Shown one piece after another: positions 1-8,085 of a DNA stretch of 40,077 nt (position 1 is its first letter; each line of letters begins with the position of its first letter). The notes under the pieces are model-generated. The model saw only the letters and a program-made list of their open reading frames with translations, did not search any database and was not told where the DNA came from. This DNA comes from Cyclobacteriaceae bacterium (GTDB lineage Bacteria; Bacteroidota; Bacteroidia; Cytophagales; Cyclobacteriaceae): assembly GCA_022842845.1 (NCBI GenBank), contig JALHOT010000026.1, positions 1 to 40,077 of the forward strand, given 5' to 3'. The translations under genes and the position numbers were made by a program.

Positions 1-112
1 CAGACAGTGAACTGAAAGCCTCATAAGTTCTTTTATAGGAGAGGTTTAAGATTACCCCACCTAAATCAAAAATCATATTATCAATTATCGATGGAATAGC
101 ATTAACTCTCAT
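1..112 (-). CDS. HAD-superfamily phosphatase, N-terminal fragment (cut by window edge)
   Basis: This open frame starts at the ATG at 112-110 and runs off the left edge, so only 37 residues are visible. They contain DNMIFDLGGVILNLS, the HAD motif I with FDLGG in place of the textbook DxD, as in the beta-phosphoglucomutase / epoxide hydrolase-like HAD phosphatases of Bacteroidota. By family knowledge the Asp after Phe is the phosphoryl-accepting nucleophile. The in-frame codon just upstream is the stop of the histidine kinase gene, so the start must lie after it. The gap is only 12 bases, which implies co-transcription with the kinase. A shorter start at the internal Met before IFDLGG is possible. 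The substrate cannot be told from this fragment. Confidence 0.8.
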   Translation of the reverse strand, partial: MRVNAIPSIIDNMIFDLGGVILNLSYKRTYEAFSSLS

Positions 113-124
113 AGATCTTAATGA

Positions 125-3100
125 TTATGCCCTAGGCAACAGAATTATAAAGGTACTACCCTGTCCAAGTTTAGATTTAACCACAATACTTCCGCCCATT
201 TGTTCGATCGCCTGTTTAGCAATCGCTAAACCAAGCCCTGATCCACTTGCCTTAGTTGTGAAATGTGGCAGAAATATCTTCTCAAGTTTGTCTGACTCAA
301 TTCCAGTCCCATTATCTTCAAACTCAATCTCCCATGAAGAATCAAGTTGGTGAACTTTGATAATTAACAAAGAATCCCTTGAGTTGACACTAGCTTGTAC
401 AGCGTTCAATATCAGATTAGAGAAAACTGATAAAAGAATTGAGGCATCCGCTTTGGCCAGCATGTGTTGTTCTGTTACCTCTAGCTTCACTTCAATTTCA
501 TCCTTATACAACTCAACTGACTGAAGTAATAATTTTTTTACATCAACTGTACCCACAACCGCCATTGGCATTTTAGCAAATGAGCTAAACGAGGAGGCGA
601 TCGTGTTTAGCAATTCTACTTGTTCTAGCAAGGAACTTACTGCCTGACTGGTTTTATCAGATGATAGCTTCCCCTCCTCCATGTTACGCATCATGCGTTG
701 AAGCGTTAGTTTCATCGGGGTTAGCGGATTTTTAATCTCATGAGCCACTTGCTGCGCAATCTCTCTCCATGCCTGTTCACGTTGCATACGCTCCAGTTGT
801 ACCTTGCTATCCTCCAACTTTACCAGCATAGTGTTGTAGGAATTCACCATCAGACCAATCTCATCATTCGACTTCCAGTTTATCGCCTCATTCGAGCTTT
901 CCAAGCTAGTCCTCTGCAAGGTAGCGGTAATAAATTCAATGGGTGCTGTCAGCCATTTTGAAATCAAAAAAGAGAACATCAACAAAACAAGAAACACTAT
1001 ACCAAAAATCACCAAAATACTTGTAAGAGCCTCTATTTGCACCATACTGATAGAAGAGGCAGATTGATAATAAGGTATTGCCAATATGGCGCCATCAGCT
1101 GATAGCCGGGCAAAGGCGATATAATATACCAAACCTCCAATTTTATCTTCCAGCACAAAAGACATTTCTCCATTGGAGATCTTTCTCATGGCCTCTGGGT
1201 GTGTCTTAACTGAAATAAGTTGATTGTCAAATAGCGAACTTTGGCTACTCAGCTCCAGTGTACCTGAACTATCATAGAGGATAAGTTCGGTATTGGACAA
1301 TTTAGATAGTTCCAATAAGTAAATCTCCAAATCATTCACCACTCCACTTGAATCAGCAATGGTTGTATAACTGTTCAACTGGTCTGCCATAAAAACAGCC
1401 CTACTAAGAAATGTTCTATTTAACTGTTCCTGCGAAGAATCAGTCAACATTCGAAGCGTTACTATACTAACAGATAAAAGTGGAATAAAGAAAGATAGGG
1501 TAATAAATAACTGTATACGGGCTGCATAATAAACTTGCCTTCGTTTAATAATATTAAGAATACCCAACCATAAGATGAAAACTAAAATCAAAAACAGTCC
1601 CAGTATTAAGTAAAAAGAAACATTTGCAAAAAACTGCTTAGGCGTCATGATAACAGAGGATACTACAATCGTAACTCCATCATCTGTCTTAACTGCATAG
1701 TGCTGATATCCATCCTTTTCGATACCCTTGCTATAGAGTCGGGAATCTTTTAACATGGCTCTGTTGAAGAACTTATCATAATTAAAATCACCAGAACTAG
1801 ATAAACTAACACCATTAACGAAACTTGCATATGACAGATCGTTAGGTTTCAAAGATTCTCTAAATCGGTTATCAACTAAAAGTTCAGGGTAACTCGACTG
1901 AGGCAAATCCTTCTTTAAAGAAAGTTCAATTACAACATACCCTCCCACTAAAGGCCCACGATTTACTTGAACGATTAAAACGTACTGCTGTGCAATTTCT
2001 CCACTTATATTTTTAATCCTAAATACACCTTCATAATCGGTTCTCTCTGCAGTTTTCTCCAAGGCTGTAACAATCTCCGGAAAAGTAGCGGTTGAGTATT
2101 CCGTTAAACTATTTCCAAGAGAGTTGAATAACCGAATATGTATGTCGTATTTATTGAAGTAGCTAGAGAAATAGACTTGACGAATTTTTTGTTGGATTGG
2201 CAGTTTACTTAAGAAAGGGCTTATGAGTCGGGTTTGAATAAAGGCGTCTTCCTTGATCTTTTGAGAAAGATCATTCAGTAAAAACTCCCCAAAGCTATCC
2301 TTGTCAACAAGATATCCATCAGCAAATTTGACTTGATTACTCAAACCTTCCTCTTTATCCAAGTAGTAAATTCTAATGGATACATTGAGAACCATCCCTA
2401 ATAAAATAACAAAAACATAGGCAAATGTTCTATATTGAATTCTTTCAAGACTTTGATTAAATTTTGCATAGTGAATGATCAAAATAGTAACCCAACTAAT
2501 ACAAACCGTTGCAAGAAAAGGTTGATTCTCCCAATAATTCACAAAGGAGAATAAAAACATACCCGCTAATAAAATTCTATGAGCATGTTTACCTCCCAAT
2601 TTTAGAACCAAGTCAGTTAGCACATGAATCACTAGAAACGCAGCAACCCACGCAATCAGAATTGCTAGAAAAGATGCTACACGGATAAAAGAAACATCCA
2701 GAGAAGAGGTGATAGAAAAATCAATATTTGAATTGTGAACAATGGTTTGAAGGGTTTGTACTGGAAAATGCGCTGAACCAAATAAAATAAATGACACTAT
2801 TGTTAAAAGAACAAGTCTGTAGGCATTTAATGGTTCATATTGTATATCAGCCTTCTTCCAATACCTAAATAATACAATCGCCAAAAACAGAATTACAATT
2901 ACGTTCAAGATTAAATCACCTAACGATGGATTTAATGTAGAGGAGGCAAACTGCTGGGGCGAAAACAGCTGTGTAACAAGTATGGATCGGGGAAAATTAA
3001 AACCCAAAGCAACAATACGTATAGTCAGGACTGCTATGGCAACCAACCCAAAAGACAAACCAGGACCGTAACGGGAGTTGGTCCACTTTATAAAACCAAG

Positions 3101-3721
3101 TAAAAAGAGAAGTGTTGATAAGCTTATGAATACTATTGCCCAATAACCAGCCAGCGGATGTGCCAGTAAATCCTCCTGAATAAAACTTATTCTGAATAAC
3201 ACTTCATTTTCGAAACCAATAGGGATGCCGAGATTAGATGAAGGTTCCAATATTGAAATCCTGCCCGTTGGAAAAAGTTCTTCATTCCACGTGTTACTAA
3301 AAAAATCATTTTGGATTGGGTAATCCCTTGTTAATAATAATAGAGAAGCTATCTGTCTGCCATTACTGATAGGCTGCTGATAGAGGAGGAAATTTCCTCT
3401 CGCCATTTTAACGAGTTGAATTGATGGCTGGTCAGTGATTAAATTTAAAGGAGGGAGCAATGAATTGTCTGTCCAACATTGAATTTCTCCCTCTCTATAA
3501 ACAAAAAATGGAAAATCACTCTCTGATGTAAAAGAACATGGAGCATCATTACCAACGTAAAGTAAAACATCTCTGTTTAGATCACTTAATTGGTCCGAAA
3601 GTCGATCATTTATTAAGCCAGCAACATCAGATGTATCGGCCAGTTTTTGGAAACGCAGGAGAAAAAGCACCCCCAGGCCAAAAAAAAGAATAGATGCTAT
3701 AAAGAATGACCTGGCTTTCAA
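125..3721 (-). CDS. Large multi-pass membrane sensor histidine kinase (NtrY-like)
   Basis: The 1198-residue protein has an N-terminal membrane segment (about 6-22), an extracytoplasmic domain to about 190, about eight closely spaced helices, a second extracytoplasmic domain, two more helices, a third extracytoplasmic domain, and a last helix leading into a HAMP-like linker. By eye that is about 12 membrane segments. The kinase core is complete: H-box QVAHEIKNPLTPMK with phospho-accepting His994, N-box NLILNAVQAS, G1 DNGTGI and G2 GSGLGLAIAKQ, close to NtrY-type kinases. By family it autophosphorylates on His994 and passes the phosphate to a response regulator. No receiver domain is fused and no regulator gene is visible here. 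It lies 29 bases after the DUF983 gene and 12 bases before the HAD gene, at the end of an oxidase-assembly operon. The ligand is unknown. Confidence 0.92.
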   Translation of the reverse strand: MKARSFFIASILFFGLGVLFLLRFQKLADTSDVAGLINDRLSDQLSDLNRDVLLYVGNDAPCSFTSESDFPFFVYREGEIQCWTDNSLLPPLNLITDQPSIQLVKMARGNFLLYQQPISNGRQIASLLLLTRDYPIQNDFFSNTWNEELFPTGRISILEPSSNLGIPIGFENEVLFRISFIQEDLLAHPLAGYWAIVFISLSTLLFLLGFIKWTNSRYGPGLSFGLVAIAVLTIRIVALGFNFPRSILVTQLFSPQQFASSTLNPSLGDLILNVIVILFLAIVLFRYWKKADIQYEPLNAYRLVLLTIVSFILFGSAHFPVQTLQTIVHNSNIDFSITSSLDVSFIRVASFLAILIAWVAAFLVIHVLTDLVLKLGGKHAHRILLAGMFLFSFVNYWENQPFLATVCISWVTILIIHYAKFNQSLERIQYRTFAYVFVILLGMVLNVSIRIYYLDKEEGLSNQVKFADGYLVDKDSFGEFLLNDLSQKIKEDAFIQTRLISPFLSKLPIQQKIRQVYFSSYFNKYDIHIRLFNSLGNSLTEYSTATFPEIVTALEKTAERTDYEGVFRIKNISGEIAQQYVLIVQVNRGPLVGGYVVIELSLKKDLPQSSYPELLVDNRFRESLKPNDLSYASFVNGVSLSSSGDFNYDKFFNRAMLKDSRLYSKGIEKDGYQHYAVKTDDGVTIVVSSVIMTPKQFFANVSFYLILGLFLILVFILWLGILNIIKRRQVYYAARIQLFITLSFFIPLLSVSIVTLRMLTDSSQEQLNRTFLSRAVFMADQLNSYTTIADSSGVVNDLEIYLLELSKLSNTELILYDSSGTLELSSQSSLFDNQLISVKTHPEAMRKISNGEMSFVLEDKIGGLVYYIAFARLSADGAILAIPYYQSASSISMVQIEALTSILVIFGIVFLVLLMFSFLISKWLTAPIEFITATLQRTSLESSNEAINWKSNDEIGLMVNSYNTMLVKLEDSKVQLERMQREQAWREIAQQVAHEIKNPLTPMKLTLQRMMRNMEEGKLSSDKTSQAVSSLLEQVELLNTIASSFSSFAKMPMAVVGTVDVKKLLLQSVELYKDEIEVKLEVTEQHMLAKADASILLSVFSNLILNAVQASVNSRDSLLIIKVHQLDSSWEIEFEDNGTGIESDKLEKIFLPHFTTKASGSGLGLAIAKQAIEQMGGSIVVKSKLGQGSTFIILLPRA

Positions 3722-3750
3722 TGAATTAGATTTCCTTTAAATTAAGAAAA

Positions 3751-4125
3751 CTAATCGAGTTTTGATTCGTGTCTGATACCCCCGAACATATATAGATAGA
3801 ATACTCTGGAATACCGATAATTAAATGGCACCAATAATAGCATAATAGCCGTTACCATGATAACTGGTAACCACATAGACTCAATATTCAATAGATATAC
3901 CAACACGAACACCGCAATAGTAATAGCGACTGAAAAAGCGTAGCCGACATACATGGCGCCCTGATAAAATCCAGGCTCTGGCTCTAAGGCTACCTGACAA
4001 TGAGGGCAAGTTTTATTCATCAAATTGAACTTTGTCAGGTGTTTTAGAGAATAGGTAAACATATCTCCCTTCCTACAGCGTGGGCATTTAGCTTGCAGCA
4101 ACGCGCTTATTAAGTTCACTTGCAT
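3751..4125 (-). CDS. DUF983 family zinc-ribbon membrane protein
   Basis: This is a 124-residue protein with an N-terminal cytoplasmic zinc ribbon made of two CxxC pairs, CPRC at 14-17 and CPHC at 40-43, followed by EPGFYQGAMYVGYAF, the signature of DUF983, and two hydrophobic helices (about 59-80 and 86-104). DUF983 proteins are often encoded near cytochrome oxidase genes, but their biochemical role is not established. The first 38 bases overlap the end of the preceding CxxC small-protein gene in another frame, so the two are probably translationally coupled. The start is the ATG that keeps the first CxxC. The context, with DUF420 and SCO-like genes just upstream, suggests a part in assembling the oxidase. 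That is inference. Confidence 0.88.
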   Translation of the reverse strand: MQVNLISALLQAKCPRCRKGDMFTYSLKHLTKFNLMNKTCPHCQVALEPEPGFYQGAMYVGYAFSVAITIAVFVLVYLLNIESMWLPVIMVTAIMLLLVPFNYRYSRVFYLYMFGGIRHESKLD

Positions 4126-4342
4126 TCTTTCTGCTCGATTTATACCAAAAATAACCCAAAACCATAATAGCTATGTATGGCATAATCAGCAGGTAAAGAA
4201 TGCCTGTATTGATACCTGCCGCTATACCTGGATCGCCATTGCTTACATTATTTTCCAACTGCGTACGACACATGGCACACTGTGCTGAGAGCAAAGATGA
4301 GGAAGTCAATAAAGTTAATAATGATAAGAAAAGTTTTTTCAT
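4088..4342 (-). CDS. Small membrane protein with CxxC at the mature N-terminus
   Basis: An 84-residue protein begins with a clear signal peptide (MKKLFLSLLTLLTSSSLLSA). If cleaved after Ala20, the mature protein starts Gln-Cys-Ala-Met-Cys, putting Cys22 and Cys25 at the extreme N-terminus outside the membrane. A single helix (about 48-68, ILYLLIMPYIAIMVLGYFW) and a short basic tail follow. I recognise this as a conserved uncharacterised Bacteroidota family that accompanies DUF420 and cytochrome oxidase genes, but I know no assigned function. It lies 7 bases after the DUF420 gene and overlaps the DUF983 gene by 38 bases. A surface CxxC could bind copper or act as a thiol reductant for CuA assembly. 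That is inference from context. Confidence 0.8.
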   Translation of the reverse strand: MKKLFLSLLTLLTSSSLLSAQCAMCRTQLENNVSNGDPGIAAGINTGILYLLIMPYIAIMVLGYFWYKSSRKNASELNKRVAAS

Positions 4343-4349
4343 AACTGCA

Positions 4350-4862
4350 TCATTTATAAAAAGGACTAATCATCAAATAAACGATCACACCTGTAGCTGC
4401 CACATACAACCATATAGGAAAAGTTATCCGGGCCAACTTTTTATGGTTTGCAAAATCTCCATTATAAGCCCTTGCGTACGTAAACAACACTAATGGTACA
4501 ACACCAATTGATAGTATAATGTGCGTAATTAAGATAAAGTAATACACATACTTAATTACACCCTCACCACCGTAGGTAGTGGAGTCACTTGTCATGTGAT
4601 AGGCCACATACATCACCAGAAACAGCAAAGAAAGACCAATACAGGTCTTCATTATATTCTCGTGGAGTTTTCGATTGCCATTCTTAATAGCCCATAATGC
4701 GACTAACAACAAAAAAGCCGTAAGACCATTGATGGTAGCGTAAATAGGTGGTAGAAAAGAAAAATCATAGCCCTCAACTTTTACTCTGAATAAAACTGCA
4801 ACGACAACGGGAATGAGAATAGATACTACCGTAATCAATCTGTTCATTAACTGCTTGCTCAT
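4350..4862 (-). CDS. DUF420 membrane protein, CtaM-like CuB assembly factor
   Basis: This 170-residue protein has about five membrane helices, with histidines near the membrane faces (KLHENIM, VAYHMTS, LITHIIL, NHKKLARIT). This layout is typical of DUF420. In Firmicutes, DUF420 members named CtaM or YozB are needed for active heme-copper oxidases and are thought to act at the CuB site of subunit I. The conserved histidines make metal or heme contact plausible. Its position, 2 bases after the SCO-like gene and just beyond the ctaA-ctaB-subunit III-subunit IV cluster, fits oxidase maturation. The family call is firm. The CuB role is transferred from distant homologs. Confidence 0.88.
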   Translation of the reverse strand: MSKQLMNRLITVVSILIPVVVAVLFRVKVEGYDFSFLPPIYATINGLTAFLLLVALWAIKNGNRKLHENIMKTCIGLSLLFLVMYVAYHMTSDSTTYGGEGVIKYVYYFILITHIILSIGVVPLVLFTYARAYNGDFANHKKLARITFPIWLYVAATGVIVYLMISPFYK

Positions 4863-4864
4863 AC

Positions 4865-5410
4865 TTAGTATTTCTTTAAAATAATTGTTATCTCCACTGC
4901 GAGTCGATCTACTTCTTCACGGTCACTTACATTATAATAACCACGCACCCTCCTTTTATTATCCAGCAGGATAGCATTCTTATTCTTTTCCATTATAAAA
5001 AAACAATCACTGATCTGCTCGAGTGATACAACATCTCTGACAAGTTTTGTTACACCTGCTATCTCTCGAACTTTAGCAGAATCGACTGTTAAAGTCGACA
5101 TTGAAAGTTCATTTGGCGTATTGGTTGCAGCAAGTCTCCTCACTACTTCAGCTAAAACCTGATCTTTATCAACCAGCATATACAATGAAAGGCTATCATT
5201 TTCATCCCAAAGAAGATCCTTCAAGACTGCTGAAGGCACTGTGTAGGGCGTTTTATAATCAGGTCCACACTCTGCAGACACTGTGATAACACCCTCTTGA
5301 TGAAAGGGTTCAACGGCAAACTCATTTTTACCAAGTGTTTTTAAGAAAATGAAAATACTAATTGGGAGTATAAATGCCAGTGAGAGAATAATCAGCTGCT
5401 TGCCTTTCAT
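4865..5410 (-). CDS. SCO1/SenC-like protein lacking the copper-binding cysteine pair
   Basis: The 181-residue protein has an N-terminal membrane anchor (about 6-23). The N-terminal PFHQEGV segment and the C-terminal run with RRVRGYYNVSDREEVDRL match the start and end of Bacteroidota SCO-family thioredoxin-fold proteins, where the usual form is RIRGYYDGT followed by EVDRL. Normal SCO proteins carry CxxxCP and a distal His to bind copper for the CuA site. Here only two cysteines are visible, Cys48 and Cys136, far apart, and there is no CxxxC. It heads the assembly operon, just after the terminator behind the subunit IV gene. It may be a degenerate or repurposed SCO acting as a chaperone, or a related thioredoxin-fold protein. 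The SCO link rests on short motifs. Confidence 0.6.
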   Translation of the reverse strand: MKGKQLIILSLAFILPISIFIFLKTLGKNEFAVEPFHQEGVITVSAECGPDYKTPYTVPSAVLKDLLWDENDSLSLYMLVDKDQVLAEVVRRLAATNTPNELSMSTLTVDSAKVREIAGVTKLVRDVVSLEQISDCFFIMEKNKNAILLDNKRRVRGYYNVSDREEVDRLAVEITIILKKY

Positions 5411-5424
5411 AAGTTTTGGATCAA

Positions 5425-5458
5425 TAAAAAAGGCTTAGGAAGAAAATCCCAAGCCTTT
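5425..5458 (-). terminator. Intrinsic terminator after the subunit IV gene
   Basis: A 12-bp stem pairs 5447-5458 with 5429-5440 around a 6-base loop at 5441-5446. Read on the minus strand, its single non-Watson-Crick position is a G-U wobble, whereas on the plus strand it would be an A-C mismatch. A run of T follows on the minus strand (A at 5426-5431 on the plus strand). It sits just beyond the subunit IV stop and before the SCO-like start, so it closes the ctaA-ctaB-ctaE-ctaF unit. Confidence 0.8.
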
Positions 5459-5478
5459 CATGTACAATCTATGTTGTT

Positions 5479-5814
5479 TTAAAACTTCGCATCTGAAATC
5501 GCGATCCCTTCATAAATAAAGGCAACGAGCATCCAAACAATGAAGATAATCGGGACAAGTATAGACCACATCAAAAATTTAGTCTCATACTTTAAGTGCA
5601 TGAATTCACCCACGATATAACCCGCTTTAACGATAGTCATTCCGATGAATATCCAAACACGCAGGTCTTTGTATTCGTGAGGAATAGTGAAAGCAACAAT
5701 AAATTCAAAAACAGTGATCACTAATAAGATTAAAGCAGTCATCCATAGCTTCTTAATCTTGGCAGTATCAGGAGGTAATACTGTTATTTGTGGTTCTGCG
5801 TGGTGGTTAGCCAT
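5479..5814 (-). CDS. ctaF: Cytochrome c oxidase subunit IV (prokaryotic COX4 type)
   Basis: This 111-residue protein has three predicted helices (about 23-42, 53-73 and 80-102). The third contains HLKYETKFLMWSILVPIIF, typical of the small bacterial subunit IV family. It is an accessory membrane subunit of the aa3-type oxidase with no redox centre. It lies 33 bases after the subunit III gene and is the last gene before the terminator at 5425-5458. Length and helix number fit the family. The gene symbol follows the Bacillus naming and is positional. Confidence 0.85.
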   Translation of the reverse strand: MANHHAEPQITVLPPDTAKIKKLWMTALILLVITVFEFIVAFTIPHEYKDLRVWIFIGMTIVKAGYIVGEFMHLKYETKFLMWSILVPIIFIVWMLVAFIYEGIAISDAKF

Positions 5815-5847
5815 ATATGTATCAGTTACGGGTTCTAGATAAATTAA

Positions 5848-6585
5848 TTATACGAGGTAGAAGAAAGTAAATACAAATACCCATACCAGGTCAACGAAGT
5901 GCCAGTATAAACCTACCTTTTCAACCATTTCATAGTGACCTCTTCTGTCGTAAACACCCATAACGGTGTTATAGTAGATGAGGAAGTTTAAACAAACACC
6001 ACTAAATACGTGGAAGCCGTGAAAACCTGTTATAAAGAAGAAGAACGCTGCAAAATCTGGAGGACCATATTGGTTAAGAGACAAGTTTGCGCCAAAGAAT
6101 GTAGTGCCATCTCTCAAGGCTCCACCGGCATCCGTACCATGAATAAAGTGGCTCCACTCCCATGCCTGGCAGCCTAGGAAAGTAAGACCACCTAAGATAG
6201 TCCACAACATCCATTTCTCAACAGCCTTTCTATCCATACGATGACCCGCTTCCACAGCTAACACCATGGTTACAGAACTCATAATCAGAATAAAAGTCAT
6301 GATACCAACGAATACGAGCGGAAGTTCAATGCCGTGCAGGAAAGGAACCGCATCGAATACTTTTTCAGGTACAGGCCAGTAAATTTGAGAGAAGGTAAAC
6401 TCATTTACGAGTCCTTCAAAGGCCGGATGTGCTGAACGCACTAAGCCGTAAGTAATCAGTAATGCAGAGAATGTAAATGCATCTGACAAAAGGAAAAACC
6501 ACATCATCAGTTTGCCGTAACTGGCATTCATCGGGGATGAACCGCCATCCCAAGAGGCTGTGGCTGTTGCAGAAGTACTTGCCAT
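5848..6585 (-). CDS. ctaE: Cytochrome c oxidase subunit III (longer copy)
   Basis: The 245-residue multi-pass protein matches heme-copper oxidase subunit III: it has GFHGFHVFSGVCLN and ends with EKVGLYWHFVDLVWVFVF, the conserved final helix. Subunit III carries no metal, binds lipid, and stabilises subunit I and its proton-uptake side. An insert of about 50 residues (around 55-105) relative to the neighbouring copy accounts for its greater length. It lies 17 bases after the shorter subunit III gene and 33 bases before the subunit IV gene. Two adjacent subunit III genes are common in Bacteroidota oxidase loci. Confidence 0.95.
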   Translation of the reverse strand: MASTSATATASWDGGSSPMNASYGKLMMWFFLLSDAFTFSALLITYGLVRSAHPAFEGLVNEFTFSQIYWPVPEKVFDAVPFLHGIELPLVFVGIMTFILIMSSVTMVLAVEAGHRMDRKAVEKWMLWTILGGLTFLGCQAWEWSHFIHGTDAGGALRDGTTFFGANLSLNQYGPPDFAAFFFFITGFHGFHVFSGVCLNFLIYYNTVMGVYDRRGHYEMVEKVGLYWHFVDLVWVFVFTFFYLV

Positions 6586-6602
6586 GGTTTAAGGTTTAAA
6601 TT

Positions 6603-7190
6603 CTATCGGTTGATTAAAAGAAATACGAACAAATATAGCCAAAGTGCATCCAAAAAGTGCCAAAAAGTGGTACACATTTCAATCAAATTCATGTTTTTTG
6701 AATGAACCTGAAAACGAAAAGTCGCAATTAGGGTAATCAAAAGAAAGGCTACCCCACCTACGATATGCACCCCGTGAAGGCCTGATAAAACATAAACGAA
6801 AGACGCTGAGGGGTTTCCACCAGTGAAATAGACGTTATTCTCCACTAACTCACCCCAGGCCATCACCTGTGCCACCAAAAATGCAATACCTAAAACAGTA
6901 GTGATACTCATACCCACTTTTACCATTTCAAGGTTGTCGCGTTTAGCAGCTAGGTAAGCCCAGTGCATGGTAATGCTGCTGACCAGAATAAGACCTGAGC
7001 TTATCCAAAACAAAGGTGGCAACTCAAAAATCTGCCAATTACCTTCTGCCTGCCGCACAATGTAAGCACTGGTCATGGAGGCAAAAATCATACACACACT
7101 TACAATGAAAAGCCAAAGCGCGAATTTCTTAGGATTCATTGACAATGGCTTCTTAGCCTCCTCCACAATTTTCAATTCTGCCATATTCAT
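6603..7190 (-). CDS. Cytochrome c oxidase subunit III-like protein (shorter copy)
   Basis: This 195-residue membrane protein has the five-helix minimal subunit III fold. It carries SGLHGVHIVGGVAFL and ends with TTFWHFLDALWLYLFVFLL, both conserved subunit III segments also seen in the next gene. The start at 7190 lies 3 bases after the ctaB stop, so translation is probably coupled. It is a paralog of the longer copy beside it. Whether both occur in one oxidase complex or alternate cannot be told from sequence. Confidence 0.93.
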   Translation of the reverse strand: MNMAELKIVEEAKKPLSMNPKKFALWLFIVSVCMIFASMTSAYIVRQAEGNWQIFELPPLFWISSGLILVSSITMHWAYLAAKRDNLEMVKVGMSITTVLGIAFLVAQVMAWGELVENNVYFTGGNPSASFVYVLSGLHGVHIVGGVAFLLITLIATFRFQVHSKNMNLIEMCTTFWHFLDALWLYLFVFLLINR

Positions 7191-7193
7191 ACG

Positions 7194-8081
7194 TTAAATT
7201 TTATCCATTAAGTAGGCGATTTGCACTATCGGCAAATACAAGAAAGAACCAAACATAATACGCAAAGCAGCATTCCTGTTCCCCTCCTTTAAAAGGTAAA
7301 AGGTCTGCGCCAAAAACAATACCCCGCAGACAGTTGCCACAATGGCTGAGTTTATCCCTGTGATGCCAAACTTTGCAGGCAAAAGTCCAAGTGGTATCAG
7401 AAATAAAGTATAGATAACAATTTGGATAGCCGTGTTAAAATCTCTTTGGCCACCTGCTGGTAATAATTTAAAGCCAGCCTTTTTGTAGTCATCATCAGCT
7501 ACCCAGGCTATCGCCCAAAAATGAGGAAACTGCCAGATGAATTGTATACCAAAAATGATTAAGGCCTCATGACTGATGCTCCCCGTAGCAGCTGTCCAGC
7601 CCAATAATGGAGGCAGTGCCCCTGGGATGGCACCTACAAAAACAGCAATGGGCCCAACCCTTTTCAGGGGTGTGTAAACAAAGCTATACAAGACCATAGA
7701 GAGCAGCGATAAAGCTGTAGTCAATGGGTTAGTATGGATATACAAAATTACCAAGCCAACAATCAGGCAGGCCACAGCAAAGTAGATGGCCTCAGCAACT
7801 GATAAACGACCGGTTGGCAAAGGGCGATTTTGAGTCCTGCTCATTAATTTATCGAGATCTTTCTCAATAATTTGATTAACAATAACGGAAGACCCAGATA
7901 ATAGAAATCCACCAATAAAAACCCATAAAAGGTTGAACCAGTCAAGGCGTGAAGAGGCCAATACATAGCCAAAGGCACACGAAAAGGCAACCAGTGCTGA
8001 TAATCTGAACTTCAATAGCTCCCAATAAGCCTTCACCTTCATACCTGTCATACTAATTGAATATGGCTGTTGCGCTAGCAT
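7194..8081 (-). CDS. ctaB: Protoheme IX farnesyltransferase (heme O synthase)
   Basis: The 295-residue protein is a UbiA-superfamily prenyltransferase with about nine helices. Its first Asp-rich motif, NQIIEKDLDKLMSRTQNRPL, matches the NxxxDxxxDxxxxRTxxRPL signature of CtaB/CyoE. By family it attaches a farnesyl group to the 2-vinyl of protoheme to make heme O, the substrate of the CtaA product encoded just upstream in the operon. The gap to ctaA is 4 bases and to the next gene 3 bases. The family start often lies nearer MKVKAYWELLKFRLSA, so the true start may be Met11 or Met14 rather than Met1. Confidence 0.96.
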   Translation of the reverse strand: MLAQQPYSISMTGMKVKAYWELLKFRLSALVAFSCAFGYVLASSRLDWFNLLWVFIGGFLLSGSSVIVNQIIEKDLDKLMSRTQNRPLPTGRLSVAEAIYFAVACLIVGLVILYIHTNPLTTALSLLSMVLYSFVYTPLKRVGPIAVFVGAIPGALPPLLGWTAATGSISHEALIIFGIQFIWQFPHFWAIAWVADDDYKKAGFKLLPAGGQRDFNTAIQIVIYTLFLIPLGLLPAKFGITGINSAIVATVCGVLFLAQTFYLLKEGNRNAALRIMFGSFLYLPIVQIAYLMDKI

Positions 8082-8085
8082 ATAC

